Notes under the pieces: model-generated
What the model was told of the DNA's origin: nothing
The model's database searches: none
The model's input: the letters and a program-made list of their open reading frames with translations, nothing else
NCBI GenBank assembly: GCA_902464495.1
Contig: CABQJK010000004.1
Span: forward strand, 1-64,000
DNA from: an uncultured Collinsella sp.
GTDB lineage: Bacteria; Actinomycetota; Coriobacteriia; Coriobacteriales; Coriobacteriaceae
Direction of reading: 5' to 3'
DNA: 64,000 nt
In this document: piece by piece, positions 17,967-25,397 of the stretch
Layout of the letters: each line of letters opens with the position of its first letter
Position numbering within the stretch: position 1 is the stretch's first letter
Translations under genes and position numbers: made by a program

Positions 17967-18536
17967 TCAGATCCTTTCATGCATATCGAGAACGCGAACG
18001 AGCTCATCGGTCGCGCGGTCGAGATCGTCATTCACCACGACGTCGTCGTAGCGGTCGGCAAGGGCAAGCTCATCGGCGGCGTTTGCCATACGCAGCTCAA
18101 TCGTCTCGGGCGTCTCGGTACCGCGACCGACTAGACGCTCGCGGAGCACCTCAAGCGAAGGCGGCTTGATAAAGATCAGCACGGCCTCGGGGAAACGCTC
18201 CTTCACCTGCAGGGCGCCCTGGACATCGATCTCCAAAATCAGAGACGAGCCCGAGGCGAGCTTGGATGTGACCTCGCTCACCAACGTGCCGTAGCAGTTA
18301 CCGTGGACCTCGGCCCACTCAACAAACTCACCGTTTGCCACGCGGCGGTCGAACTCCTCGCGCGTCAGAAAAAAGTAGTTGACGCCGTCGACCTCACCTT
18401 TGCGTGGTGCTCGCGTGGTAGCCGAAACCGTCAGACCCAGGTTCGAGCGGCGCTCGCGCACACGAGTGACGAGCGTACCCTTGCCTGCGCCTGACGGTCC
18501 AGAAATCACAAAGAGCTTGGAATCCTGAGCGCTCAC
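17967..18536 (-). CDS. gmk: Guanylate kinase
   Basis: Guanylate kinase converts GMP to GDP with ATP. The P-loop GPSGAGKGT (residues 13-21), TTRAPRKGEVDGVNYFF for GMP binding and VLIFIKPPSLEVLRERLVGRGTE for the lid are all present in 189 residues. The GTG start directly follows the mihF stop, without a clear ribosome-binding site of its own, so coupling to mihF is likely. Confidence 0.95.
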   Translation of the reverse strand: MSAQDSKLFVISGPSGAGKGTLVTRVRERRSNLGLTVSATTRAPRKGEVDGVNYFFLTREEFDRRVANGEFVEWAEVHGNCYGTLVSEVTSKLASGSSLILEIDVQGALQVKERFPEAVLIFIKPPSLEVLRERLVGRGTETPETIELRMANAADELALADRYDDVVVNDDLDRATDELVRVLDMHERI

Positions 18537-18845
18537 TTATTTGGTCAGCTGCTCGAGGAGCTGCTCGCGCTGACGGACACCGAGGCCCTGGACGCGACGA
18601 GTAGCGGAGATACCGAGCTCCTCCATGATCTTGGCGGCCTTGGCCTTGCCATAACCGGGGAGAGACTCGATGAGGGTGGAAACCTTCATGCGGGAAGCGA
18701 TGGGGTCATCGGAGTTGAGCACGGACTCGAGGGACTTCTCGCCCTTCTTGATCTGCTCGCGAAGCTCAGCGCGGGCGTGACGTGCGGCAGCAGCCTTCTC
18801 AAGAGCCTGCTTGCGCTGCTCGTCGGTAAGCTGAGGGAGTGCCAT
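18537..18845 (-). CDS. mihF: Actinobacterial-type integration host factor
   Basis: This is a nucleoid DNA-bending protein of the mIHF family, unrelated in fold to E. coli IHF. The 102-residue product starts MALPQLTDEQRKQALEKAAAARHARAELRE and has the DNA-binding S13-like helix region LIESLPGYGKAKAAKIMEELGISATRRVQGLG. I chose the ATG at 18845 with GGAGGT 4 bases upstream. Its position before gmk is typical of Actinobacteria and is one of the best lineage markers in the window. Confidence 0.93.
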   Translation of the reverse strand: MALPQLTDEQRKQALEKAAAARHARAELREQIKKGEKSLESVLNSDDPIASRMKVSTLIESLPGYGKAKAAKIMEELGISATRRVQGLGVRQREQLLEQLTK

Positions 18846-18889
18846 TCGTACCTCCAAATAGTTGGGTTATATCTGATTCAATAATTGGC

Positions 18890-18899
18890 ATTTTAGCAC
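18890..18899 (-). promoter_or_regulatory. Extended -10 promoter of mihF operon
   Basis: The minus strand carries GTGCTAAAAT, an extended -10 element (TGC before TAAAAT), about 45 bases before the mihF start. Confidence 0.5.
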
Positions 18900-18981
18900 G
18901 TAGAACGTACAAAATGCCTAATCGCGGCTCCATAGGTTAGACGATACCCGCAAAAAGTGCAATATACTGCGCCCAAAGTTA

Positions 18982-19039
18982 AGCCCCTGACCTGCGATTC
19001 CACACAAAGGATGGGAAAGTTTACGCAGGCACAGGGGCT
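18982..19039 (-). terminator. Long hairpin after pyrF
   Basis: The arms AGCCCCTG plus CCTGCG (18982-18996) pair with CGCAGG plus CAGGGGCT (19024-19039), enclosing 27 bases. It lies between pyrF and mihF. The T-rich tail is weak on both strands (TTAACTTT on minus, ATTTTG on plus), so it may be an inefficient terminator or a structured 3' end rather than a strong terminator. Confidence 0.55.
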
Positions 19040-19084
19040 ATTTTGTGCTAATGAGACCCAAAAGTGGTGACTTAGGGGAATCTT

Positions 19085-19801
19085 TTACGCGACGTTTTCG
19101 ACCAGCTCGGCGACAATGGCGTCAAAGGCGGCAACCGGATCGTCGGCACCGGTGATGGGACGGCCCACCACAATGTGGCTTGCGCCACGCTCGATAGCCT
19201 GGGAAGGCGTCGCCACGCGGGACTGGTCACCAAGGGCGGCACCCACCGGACGCACACCCGGAGTCACGATCAGGGCATCAGGACCCAGCAGCTCACGCAT
19301 GTCGTGAGCCTCCATCGGTGAGCACACGATGCCATCGATGCCGTTGGCCTGAGCAAGCTTTGCCAAGCGGGCGGCCTCCTCGGCCACGGGAGACTCGACG
19401 CCGATCTCGCTCAAGGCATCCTGATTCATGCTCGTGAGCACGGTGATGGCGACGAGCTTGGCGCGGTCCCCACGCGCCTCTTCGGCACCCTCGCGGCAGG
19501 CAGCGAGCATAGCACCCGAGCCCAGGCCGTGGACCGAAAGCAGGTCGGCACCGGCAAGCGAGGCCGAGCGGGCAGCGCCGCGCACCTGATGCGGAATGTC
19601 ATGGAACTTAAGGTCGAGGAATACCTTAAAGCCAAGGTCCTTAAAGGTCTTGACGATCTGGGGACCCTCAGCGTAATAGAGCGTCATGCCGACCTTGAGC
19701 CAGGCGGCATGGCCCGAAAGCTCGTGGGCGAGCTCGAGCGCGCGCTCACGGTCGCAGTCGAGGGCGACGATAACACGGTCGCGGGCATCATTCTCTAGCA
19801 T
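19085..19801 (-). CDS. pyrF: Orotidine 5'-phosphate decarboxylase
   Basis: This enzyme performs the last step of de novo UMP synthesis. The 238-residue protein shows VIVALDCDRERAL at the start and the catalytic FLDLKFHDIPHQV with the Lys/Asp pair. It ends with TPGVRPVG and a phosphate-binding GASHIVVGRPITGA strand. It belongs to the bacterial group I family. The ATG overlaps the pyrD stop by 7 bases. It is the last gene of the pyr operon. Confidence 0.96.
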   Translation of the reverse strand: MLENDARDRVIVALDCDRERALELAHELSGHAAWLKVGMTLYYAEGPQIVKTFKDLGFKVFLDLKFHDIPHQVRGAARSASLAGADLLSVHGLGSGAMLAACREGAEEARGDRAKLVAITVLTSMNQDALSEIGVESPVAEEAARLAKLAQANGIDGIVCSPMEAHDMRELLGPDALIVTPGVRPVGAALGDQSRVATPSQAIERGASHIVVGRPITGADDPVAAFDAIVAELVENVA

Positions 19802-20703
19802 TCGAAAGCACCCACCAGCTCGTTGATGTCCTTTACGCCCTGGGACTCGGCCCAGGCCTCGAGCTCATGCGCGATCTTAAGCGAAGCACACGGATCGACG
19901 AAGTTGGCCATGCCGACCGACACGCAGGTGGCGCCGGCCAGGATAAACTCAGCCGCATCCTCGCCAGTCATGACACCGCCGACACCGTTGATGGGGATAT
20001 CGACGGCCTGGGCAACCTCCCAGACCATGCGCACGGCGATGTGGTGGCACAGCGGGCCCGAAAGGCCGCCCTTGGGCTTGGCCACGCGGGACTTGCGGGT
20101 ATGGACGTCGATGGCCATGCCCTGGATGGAGTTGATGACCGAAAGGCCGTCGGCGCCGGCAGCCTCGAGGGCCTTGGCGATCTCGGCGACGTTGACCGGC
20201 GCCATCTTCACGAACAGCGGCTTATCGGTCACCTTGCGGCAAGCAGCCATAACGGAAGAGGCGCCCTCGGGCGTGGAGCCCATGGCGGCACCGCCGGCGG
20301 CGATATTAGGGCAGCTCACGTTGATCTCGTAGCCGGCAGCCCAGGGGCACAGCTCGACATACATCTCGAGTGCGCGGACAAACTCGTCAACGGAGTGACC
20401 GGCAACCTGACAGATGACCTGGCAGCCGTCCTTGGACAGCTGTTCGAGCCACGGACCGGACTCGCGGGCAAAGGCGGCCACGCCGGGGTTCTGAAGACCC
20501 ACGGAGTTGATCATACCGCCGGGAATCTCGGCCATGCGGGGCGCGGGATTGCCGGGCCAGGGCTCGGCGGCACAGCCCTTGGTGGTAATGGCACCCAGCT
20601 GGGAAACATCAAAGAAGTTCTGGAACTGCCAACCGTAGCCAAAGGTACCGGCTGCGGTGTTAATGGGGTTCTGCATCTTGACGCCGCCGAAATCGACGGC
20701 CAT
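19795..20703 (-). CDS. pyrD: Dihydroorotate dehydrogenase B, catalytic subunit
   Basis: This is a class 1B enzyme that oxidizes dihydroorotate and passes electrons through PyrK to NAD+. The 302-residue TIM barrel has NPINTAAGTFGYG, the catalytic-loop cysteine in INVSCPNI and the FMN-binding GVGGVMTGEDAAEFI. I chose the ATG at 20703; a GTG at 20709 would add two residues and cannot be excluded. Class 1B is indicated by the adjacent pyrK and by the base being cysteine rather than serine. Confidence 0.94.
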   Translation of the reverse strand: MAVDFGGVKMQNPINTAAGTFGYGWQFQNFFDVSQLGAITTKGCAAEPWPGNPAPRMAEIPGGMINSVGLQNPGVAAFARESGPWLEQLSKDGCQVICQVAGHSVDEFVRALEMYVELCPWAAGYEINVSCPNIAAGGAAMGSTPEGASSVMAACRKVTDKPLFVKMAPVNVAEIAKALEAAGADGLSVINSIQGMAIDVHTRKSRVAKPKGGLSGPLCHHIAVRMVWEVAQAVDIPINGVGGVMTGEDAAEFILAGATCVSVGMANFVDPCASLKIAHELEAWAESQGVKDINELVGAFEC

Positions 20704-20717
20704 GTTCACGGTACCCA

Positions 20718-21509
20718 CTAGAAGACCACCACCTTGGAAGCATCGAACACGGGGCCGCACATACAAGCACCCTTCATACCGTCGACCGTCTCGACATTGC
20801 AGGTGTTGCAGGCGCCAAAGCCACAGCTCATCATGCGCTCGAGCGACACCTCGCAGTACACACCGGCCTCGGCGGCAGCGGCGGCGACCTTCTTCATCAT
20901 GACGGCGGGGCCGCAGCTGGCGACGTAGTCGTAGCCGCCCTCTCCAAGCAGCTCGGCTGCCGGATCGGTGCAAAAACCGTGCGTGCCGAGCGAACCGTCG
21001 TCGGTGCACACGTTAACCGTGGCGCCCAGCGCACGGAACTCATCGACACCCACGACTTTGGAAGCGGTGCCGAAGCCCAGGCACACGTCCACATCAACAC
21101 CCTGCTCGGCAAGCATGCCGGCAAGACACAGCACAGGCGGAACGCCGATGCCACCGGCGACGAGCAGTGCCTTCCTGGTGCCCTCGGGTACCATCCAGCC
21201 ACGGCCACCGGGGCCCAACAGGTTAGAGGTGGAGCCAGGGCCCATCTGGGACAAACGGCGGGTATCGTCGCCCACGACGGCGTACCACAGCTCGACGGTG
21301 CCGGCCTCGGCGTCGGCGCGGTAGAAACTCAAGGGCACACGAAGCAGAGAAGACGCATCGCCGGGGACGGCGATGTTCACAAACTGACCGGGCTTGAGCG
21401 CACTTGCAAGCTTGGGGGCCGAGATGACGAGCGAGAAGATGCCGTCGGCGATCTCCCGGTTCGAGACGACCTCGAAGTCGTGCATGCGTGCAGTGGAAGG
21501 TGTGGGCAT
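20718..21509 (-). CDS. pyrK: Dihydroorotate dehydrogenase B, electron transfer subunit
   Basis: PyrK carries FAD and a [2Fe-2S] cluster and links PyrD to NAD+. The FAD domain has LRVPLSFYRAD, the NAD domain has LLVAGGIGVPP, and the C-terminal cluster motif CGFGACNTC is followed by CMCGPVF. The 263-residue length is normal. A gap of 92 bases with a terminator-like hairpin separates it from pyrC, the only sizeable gap in the operon. Confidence 0.95.
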   Translation of the reverse strand: MPTPSTARMHDFEVVSNREIADGIFSLVISAPKLASALKPGQFVNIAVPGDASSLLRVPLSFYRADAEAGTVELWYAVVGDDTRRLSQMGPGSTSNLLGPGGRGWMVPEGTRKALLVAGGIGVPPVLCLAGMLAEQGVDVDVCLGFGTASKVVGVDEFRALGATVNVCTDDGSLGTHGFCTDPAAELLGEGGYDYVASCGPAVMMKKVAAAAAEAGVYCEVSLERMMSCGFGACNTCNVETVDGMKGACMCGPVFDASKVVVF

Positions 21510-21553
21510 AGACGCTCCAATCCCCCATGCGGTTGCATGGTCTAAACGAACAG

Positions 21554-21581
21554 AAAGCGCGGCACCGCAAGGGCGCCGCGC
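21554..21581 (-). terminator. Terminator-like hairpin between pyrC and pyrK
   Basis: On the minus strand a 10-bp GC-rich stem (GCGCGGCGCC with GGTGCCGCGC, one G-U pair) with a 5-base loop is followed by TTTCTGTTCGTTT. It could attenuate transcription inside the pyr operon, lowering pyrKDF relative to pyrRBC. Confidence 0.55.
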
Positions 21582-21601
21582 ACAAAAGCGATAAGGCTAT
21601 G

Positions 21602-22891
21602 CTAGCAGATGCAGCCGTCGGCGAGCGTCTGCTTGCCACCGACAAATACATCGGTGGCACGACCGGTGAGCGTGCGGCCGGCAAAACCGGAGTTCTCGGC
21701 GCGCGACTCGTAACCGTCCTCGCCAACCGTCCAGGTTGCGGAGGGGTCGAACACGGTCAGGTCGGCGACAGAGCCCGCCTTGACCTGAACCTGATCGAGG
21801 CCCAGAATCTCACGCGGCTTGATGGCCATGAGCTCGACCATGCGGCTCACGCTCATCTTGCCCGTGTTGACCAGCTCAGTGAGCACGAGCGACAGCGAAG
21901 TCTCGAGGCCAATCATTCCAAAGGGCGCGAGCTCGAACTCGCGGGCCTTCTCCCACGGGGTGTGGGGAGCGTGGTCGGTAACGATAGCGTCGACGGTACC
22001 GTCGATGACACCCTGACGGATGGCCTCGGCATCCTCGTCGGTGCGCAGCGGCGGATTGACCTTGAGCGAGGTGTTGTAGGTCTCGTCCAGGTCGTTCTCG
22101 GTCAGGAACATGTGGTGCGGGGTGGCCTCGCAGGTCACCTGGACACCGGCAGCCTTACCGGCACGCACGAGCTCCAGGCCATGAGCGGTGGAGATGTGCT
22201 GGATGTGCAGCTTGGCACCGGTCAGCTTGGCAATCTCGATGTCGCGGGCAATCTGAAGCTCCTCGCCGGCGGCCGGCCAACCCTCGAGGGCCAGACGGGT
22301 CGAGACCTTGCCCTCGTTGATCTGGCCGTGGCCGACCAGATCCTCGTCCTGGCAGTGGCTCATAAAGACCTTGCCGAACATCTTGCCGTAGTCCATGCAG
22401 CGACGGAGCATGCCCGCACCCTGCACGCCGCGACCGTCATCGGTGAAGGCGACGGCGCCGTGGGCGACCATATCGCCCATCTCGGACATAGCCTCGCCCT
22501 TAAGGCCGCGAGTCATAGCACCAGAAGGATAGACGCGGCAGTGGCCGACCTCGGCAGCGCGGGACTTGACGAACTCAACGACGGTTCCGTTATCGGTAAC
22601 GGGGTCGGTGTTGGGCATGGCGCACACGCCGGTGAAGCCGCCCTTGGCAGCAGCGCGGGTGCCGCTCTCGATGTCCTCTTTGACCTCGTAGCCAGGCTCG
22701 CGAAGGTGAACGTGCATATCCACCAGGCCGGGGACGAGGTACTTGCCGGAAAGGTCGCGGACCTCGGCTCCCTCGACGGCGAGATTCTCGCCGACCTCGG
22801 CGATCTTATCGCCGTCAATCAGGACGTCAACGACACCGTCAAGCTCGACGGACGGGTCGACGACGTGGGCATTCTTAAGAAGCAAGGCCAT
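21602..22891 (-). CDS. pyrC: Dihydroorotase
   Basis: Dihydroorotase cyclizes carbamoyl-aspartate. This 429-residue protein is the large class I type (related to allantoinase) with VPGLVDMHVHLREPG for zinc binding, a DHAPHT motif and the SVADLTVFDP end. I chose the ATG at 22891, 7 bases after GGAGGT; an earlier TTG overlaps the site itself. It overlaps pyrB by 17 bases, as often found where PyrB and PyrC are translated together. Confidence 0.95.
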   Translation of the reverse strand: MALLLKNAHVVDPSVELDGVVDVLIDGDKIAEVGENLAVEGAEVRDLSGKYLVPGLVDMHVHLREPGYEVKEDIESGTRAAAKGGFTGVCAMPNTDPVTDNGTVVEFVKSRAAEVGHCRVYPSGAMTRGLKGEAMSEMGDMVAHGAVAFTDDGRGVQGAGMLRRCMDYGKMFGKVFMSHCQDEDLVGHGQINEGKVSTRLALEGWPAAGEELQIARDIEIAKLTGAKLHIQHISTAHGLELVRAGKAAGVQVTCEATPHHMFLTENDLDETYNTSLKVNPPLRTDEDAEAIRQGVIDGTVDAIVTDHAPHTPWEKAREFELAPFGMIGLETSLSLVLTELVNTGKMSVSRMVELMAIKPREILGLDQVQVKAGSVADLTVFDPSATWTVGEDGYESRAENSGFAGRTLTGRATDVFVGGKQTLADGCIC

Positions 22892-23831
22892 TATCGGCAC
22901 CTCCAAGCAGCAGATACAGGATAGCCATACGCACGCAGATACCGGCGTAGACCTGCTCCAGGATGACGGAGCGTTGCGGGTGGTCGGCCATATAGGAGTC
23001 GAACTCGACGCCGCGGTTGATGGGGCCCGGGTGACAGATGATCGCGTCGGGCTTCATGAGCTTCTCGCGGTCCTTGGTCAGACCGAAGAGCTTGTGGTAC
23101 TCGCGAATGGTCGGGAACGGGGCACCCTCGAGGCGCTCCTGCTGCACGCGCAGCATATAGACGACGTCCAGCTCGGGCAGGACGGAATCGAGGTCGCTCG
23201 TCACGTGGTCGCAGCCCAGAACCTCGGGCGCCGGCGGCAGCAGCGTGCCGGGGGCCACGGCGTAGGTCTCGCAGCCCATAATCTTAAGGGCAGGGATCAG
23301 CGAGCCGCAGACGCGGGAGTGCGCGATATCGCCGACGACGGCGACCTTCAGACCGTGGAAGTCACCCTTGTGCTCCCAGATGGTGTACAGGTCGAGCAGG
23401 GCCTGCGTGGGATGGTTGTGCTTGCCGTCGCCGGCGCAGATAACGCTCGCGGGCGAGTTCTGCGTGACGATGTAGGGAGCACCGGCGTGCTTATCGCGCA
23501 CGACGATGCAGTCGATCTTGTAGGCGTTGAGGGTCTCGACGGTGTCGACGAGGCTCTCACCCTTGACCGTGGAGGTCGAGGAGCCGCCAAAGTTGAGGCT
23601 GTCGGCCGAAAGACGCTTCTCGGCGAGTTCGAAGGAGCTGCGGGTGCGCGTCGAGGGCTCGTTGAACATGTTGACGATGGTCTTGCCCTTGAGCGTGGGG
23701 ACCTTCTTGATCGCACGCTCGTTGACCTCGGAGAACGCCTTGGCGGTCTCGAGGATGAGCTTGATGTCCTCTTCGGAGTACTCGGTAATGTCGATCAGGT
23801 GCTTATGGTTGAACGCCACGGTACTACTCAC
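22875..23831 (-). CDS. pyrB: Aspartate carbamoyltransferase catalytic subunit
   Basis: PyrB joins carbamoyl phosphate and aspartate. The carbamoyl-phosphate signature EPSTRTRSSFE and the aspartate-side HPGPINRGVE are present in 318 residues. No regulatory chain gene (pyrI) is adjacent, so feedback control is likely at the transcript level through PyrR. It overlaps pyrR by 8 bases. Confidence 0.95.
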   Translation of the reverse strand: MSSTVAFNHKHLIDITEYSEEDIKLILETAKAFSEVNERAIKKVPTLKGKTIVNMFNEPSTRTRSSFELAEKRLSADSLNFGGSSTSTVKGESLVDTVETLNAYKIDCIVVRDKHAGAPYIVTQNSPASVICAGDGKHNHPTQALLDLYTIWEHKGDFHGLKVAVVGDIAHSRVCGSLIPALKIMGCETYAVAPGTLLPPAPEVLGCDHVTSDLDSVLPELDVVYMLRVQQERLEGAPFPTIREYHKLFGLTKDREKLMKPDAIICHPGPINRGVEFDSYMADHPQRSVILEQVYAGICVRMAILYLLLGGADNGLAS

Positions 23832-24408
23832 CTCCCAGCGGCGCGGAGCCCACGTGGGAACCCGGCGCGACGTCGTTAATCTCGACAGCGGTGCGGCCGT
23901 CTACTTCCTTCATATATAGGTGCACGTTCTCCTCATGCGACGAGGGAACGTTCTTGCCGACAAAGTCCGGCGAGATGGGGAGCTCGCGGTGGCCGCGGTC
24001 AACGAGGACTGCCAGCTCAATGCGGCTCGGACGGCCCAGGTCCATAACGGCGTCCAGAGCGGCGCGAATGGTACGGCCCGTATACAGGATGTCGTCCACC
24101 AAAACGACGCGCTTGCCGTCGACGCTAAAGGGAATGTTGGTGGCGTGGATCGCGGGAGCGAAATTGGTGGCGTAGTCATCGCGGTAGAAGCTGATGTCCA
24201 GGCTGCCGAGCGGAACGTCGACGCCCTCGATCTCCCTGATCTCCTCGGCGAGCTTCTTTGCCAGAAGGTCGCCGCGCGTGACGATGCCGACCAGAGCGAG
24301 GTCTTCACAGCCCTCGTTGCGCTCGAGAATCTCGTGCGCGATGCGGGTCATCGCTCGATTGACGGCGGTCTCGTCCATGATGACCGCCTTGGGGGAAGTC
24401 GTGCCCAT
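23824..24408 (-). CDS. pyrR: Bifunctional pyr operon regulator / uracil phosphoribosyltransferase PyrR
   Basis: PyrR binds UMP and the leader mRNA of pyr genes to favour attenuation, and often also has uracil phosphoribosyltransferase activity. The PRPP motif VVLVDDILYTGRTIRAALD and the basic RNA-side segment are visible in 194 residues. It leads the operon and lies 40 bases downstream of an intrinsic terminator in the leader, the geometry expected for autoregulated attenuation. In some Actinobacteria PyrR acts on translation instead. Confidence 0.95.
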   Translation of the reverse strand: MGTTSPKAVIMDETAVNRAMTRIAHEILERNEGCEDLALVGIVTRGDLLAKKLAEEIREIEGVDVPLGSLDISFYRDDYATNFAPAIHATNIPFSVDGKRVVLVDDILYTGRTIRAALDAVMDLGRPSRIELAVLVDRGHRELPISPDFVGKNVPSSHEENVHLYMKEVDGRTAVEINDVAPGSHVGSAPLGGE

Positions 24409-24447
24409 CGATCTCCTTCCTCACATGTCTTGACTGCTGACACAGTC

Positions 24448-24536
24448 AAAAAAATAGATGCCCGACCGCTCAAAGCGGACCAGACACCCACAGGAAGGGC
24501 TGCTCTTTGGCAGCTATGTAATTCCATGTGGGTATC
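24448..24536 (-). promoter_or_regulatory. pyr operon leader attenuator
   Basis: Two alternative structures share bases 24483-24486. One is an intrinsic terminator at 24448-24486, with stem TGTCTGG plus CCGCT against AGCGG plus TCGGGCA and seven T. The other is an upstream 10-bp pairing of GATACCCACA (24536-24527) with TGTGGGTGTC (24492-24483), enclosing a GCTGC/GCAGC hairpin. A third helix, GGGTA/TACCC, could compete with the second. The classical Bacillus PyrR-box consensus is not obvious. Confidence 0.7.
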
Positions 24537-24661
24537 TCGTACCCCTTTAATGGTCAAGGGATAGTGTAGCCAACCTTGAGCTTAATTGCGAGCATAAATA
24601 CAGAGCAATCCGTAAACGGAGCCCTACGCTCAATAAACCTATATATATTTGTGGGACGAGC

Positions 24662-24690
24662 TTGAAAACCTTGTTGCGAGCTGGCATAAT
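24662..24690 (+). promoter_or_regulatory. Strong-looking distal promoter upstream of rpmB
   Basis: TTGAAA and CATAAT are 17 bases apart on the plus strand, each one mismatch from consensus. The start of rpmB is about 160 bases downstream of the expected transcript start, leaving a long leader or room for a small RNA. Confidence 0.65.
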
Positions 24691-24796
24691 CCCCCCTGCT
24701 GCACGCAAATCGGATCTACGTCCAGGGCCGTGGCGTGGGCACTATCGCCAAAAGAGAAATATCTCTGTGTAGATTGCGCACAGGGAGTGACTTCTG

Positions 24797-24805
24797 TGCT
24801 ATAGT
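24797..24805 (+). promoter_or_regulatory. Extended -10 promoter proximal to rpmB
   Basis: TGCTATAGT is an identical extended -10 to that before rpsT. It lies 55 bases before the rpmB start codon. Confidence 0.6.
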
Positions 24806-24859
24806 TCAGGCTTGTTTGTTAACGCGACATGTTCGTTTGTCGCCCAAGGAGGGTCAGTT

Positions 24860-25048
24860 ATGTCCAAAGTTTGCGAAGTTTGCGGTAAGCACCCCGTTGC
24901 CGGTCGCTCCATCAGCCACTCTCACCGCGTCACCAACCGTAAGTTCCGCCCCAACATCCAGCGCGTCTACGTCGTCGTCGATGGTCACCGTCGCAAGATG
25001 AACGTTTGCTCCACCTGCCTCAAGTCCGGCAAGGTTGCGCGCTCCTAA
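24860..25048 (+). CDS. rpmB: 50S ribosomal protein L28
   Basis: L28 is a small late-assembling large-subunit protein. The 62-residue product begins MSKVCEVCGKHPVAGRSISHS and contains a second CxxC (CSTC), so it is the zinc-binding form of L28. The ATG at 24860 is preceded by GGAGG at 7 bases. It is a monocistronic plus-strand gene with two candidate promoters and a terminator. Confidence 0.96.
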   Translation: MSKVCEVCGKHPVAGRSISHSHRVTNRKFRPNIQRVYVVVDGHRRKMNVCSTCLKSGKVARS

Positions 25049-25116
25049 ATAAGGTCTTACCAACAAGTACCTCGGACTCTCCGGGTCAAAGACCTCGCGT
25101 TCATATAGAACTTACC

Positions 25117-25149
25117 AAAGGCGTCCTCCCCTACGGAGGGCGCCTTTTT
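25117..25149 (+). terminator. Rho-independent terminator of rpmB
   Basis: The stem AAGGCG-CCTCC against GGAGG-CGCCTT, with a small internal mismatch, is followed by TTTTT on the plus strand, about 70 bases after the rpmB stop. Confidence 0.88.
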
Positions 25150-25275
25150 GCACTCATTGGGGACGGATTTAAATGAGTGTTTGCGAATGTCAAAGGGATC
25201 CTAACCCAGCTGATATGCCTTGTAGCTTGACCTGCGCCCAATAATTGAGGCGATGCGGCAGGCGGATCGTTTTGT

Positions 25276-25305
25276 TAAAACGCTTCAGTATATTGAAGCG
25301 TTTTA
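25276..25305. repeat. 12-bp perfect inverted repeat upstream of adhE
   Basis: TAAAACGCTTCA and its exact complement are separated by GTATAT, centred about 60 bases before the adhE -10. It could be an operator or a bidirectional hairpin. Its TTCA...TGAA polarity is opposite to the Rex consensus (TGAA...TTCA), so it is not a canonical Rex site. Confidence 0.6.
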
Positions 25306-25326
25306 GTGTGCCTTTTACGGGAATCT

Positions 25327-25338
25327 TACCGTTTACCG
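25327..25338 (+). promoter_or_regulatory. TACCGTTTACCG motif in adhE promoter
   Basis: These 12 bases are also found, in the same orientation relative to the gene, upstream of ppdK at 49133-49144. Here the motif occupies the -35 region, 11 bases before the extended -10 at 25349-25357, so a protein bound here would contact or block RNA polymerase. Confidence 0.55.
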
Positions 25339-25348
25339 AATTATTTCT

Positions 25349-25357
25349 TGCTATCAT
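25349..25357 (+). promoter_or_regulatory. Extended -10 promoter of adhE
   Basis: TGCTATCAT lies 41 bases before the adhE ATG. The same nine bases form the rpsB -10 region. Confidence 0.6.
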
Positions 25358-25397
25358 GCAAGCCGTAGGGTAAATCTCCGATCGCAAGGAGACACAA

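Larger units (their letters stand above)
24409..24859. other. Divergent intergenic region pyrR / rpmB
   Basis: This 451-bp gap holds the pyr leader on the minus-strand side, a weak minus-strand -10 (TACACT, 24563-24568) that may start the pyr transcript, and two plus-strand promoters for rpmB. No further gene or RNA gene was recognised between them. Confidence 0.6.
25049..25397. other. Intergenic region rpmB / adhE
   Basis: This 349-bp gap holds the rpmB terminator, a 12-bp inverted repeat, a TACCGTTTACCG motif and an extended -10 in front of adhE. Between 25150 and 25275 I see nothing recognisable. Confidence 0.6.

Noticed and set aside
25276..25305. Canonical Rex operator at adhE
   Set aside because: Rex sites read TTGTGAA-N4-TTCACAA; the half-sites here point the other way and the spacing is six.
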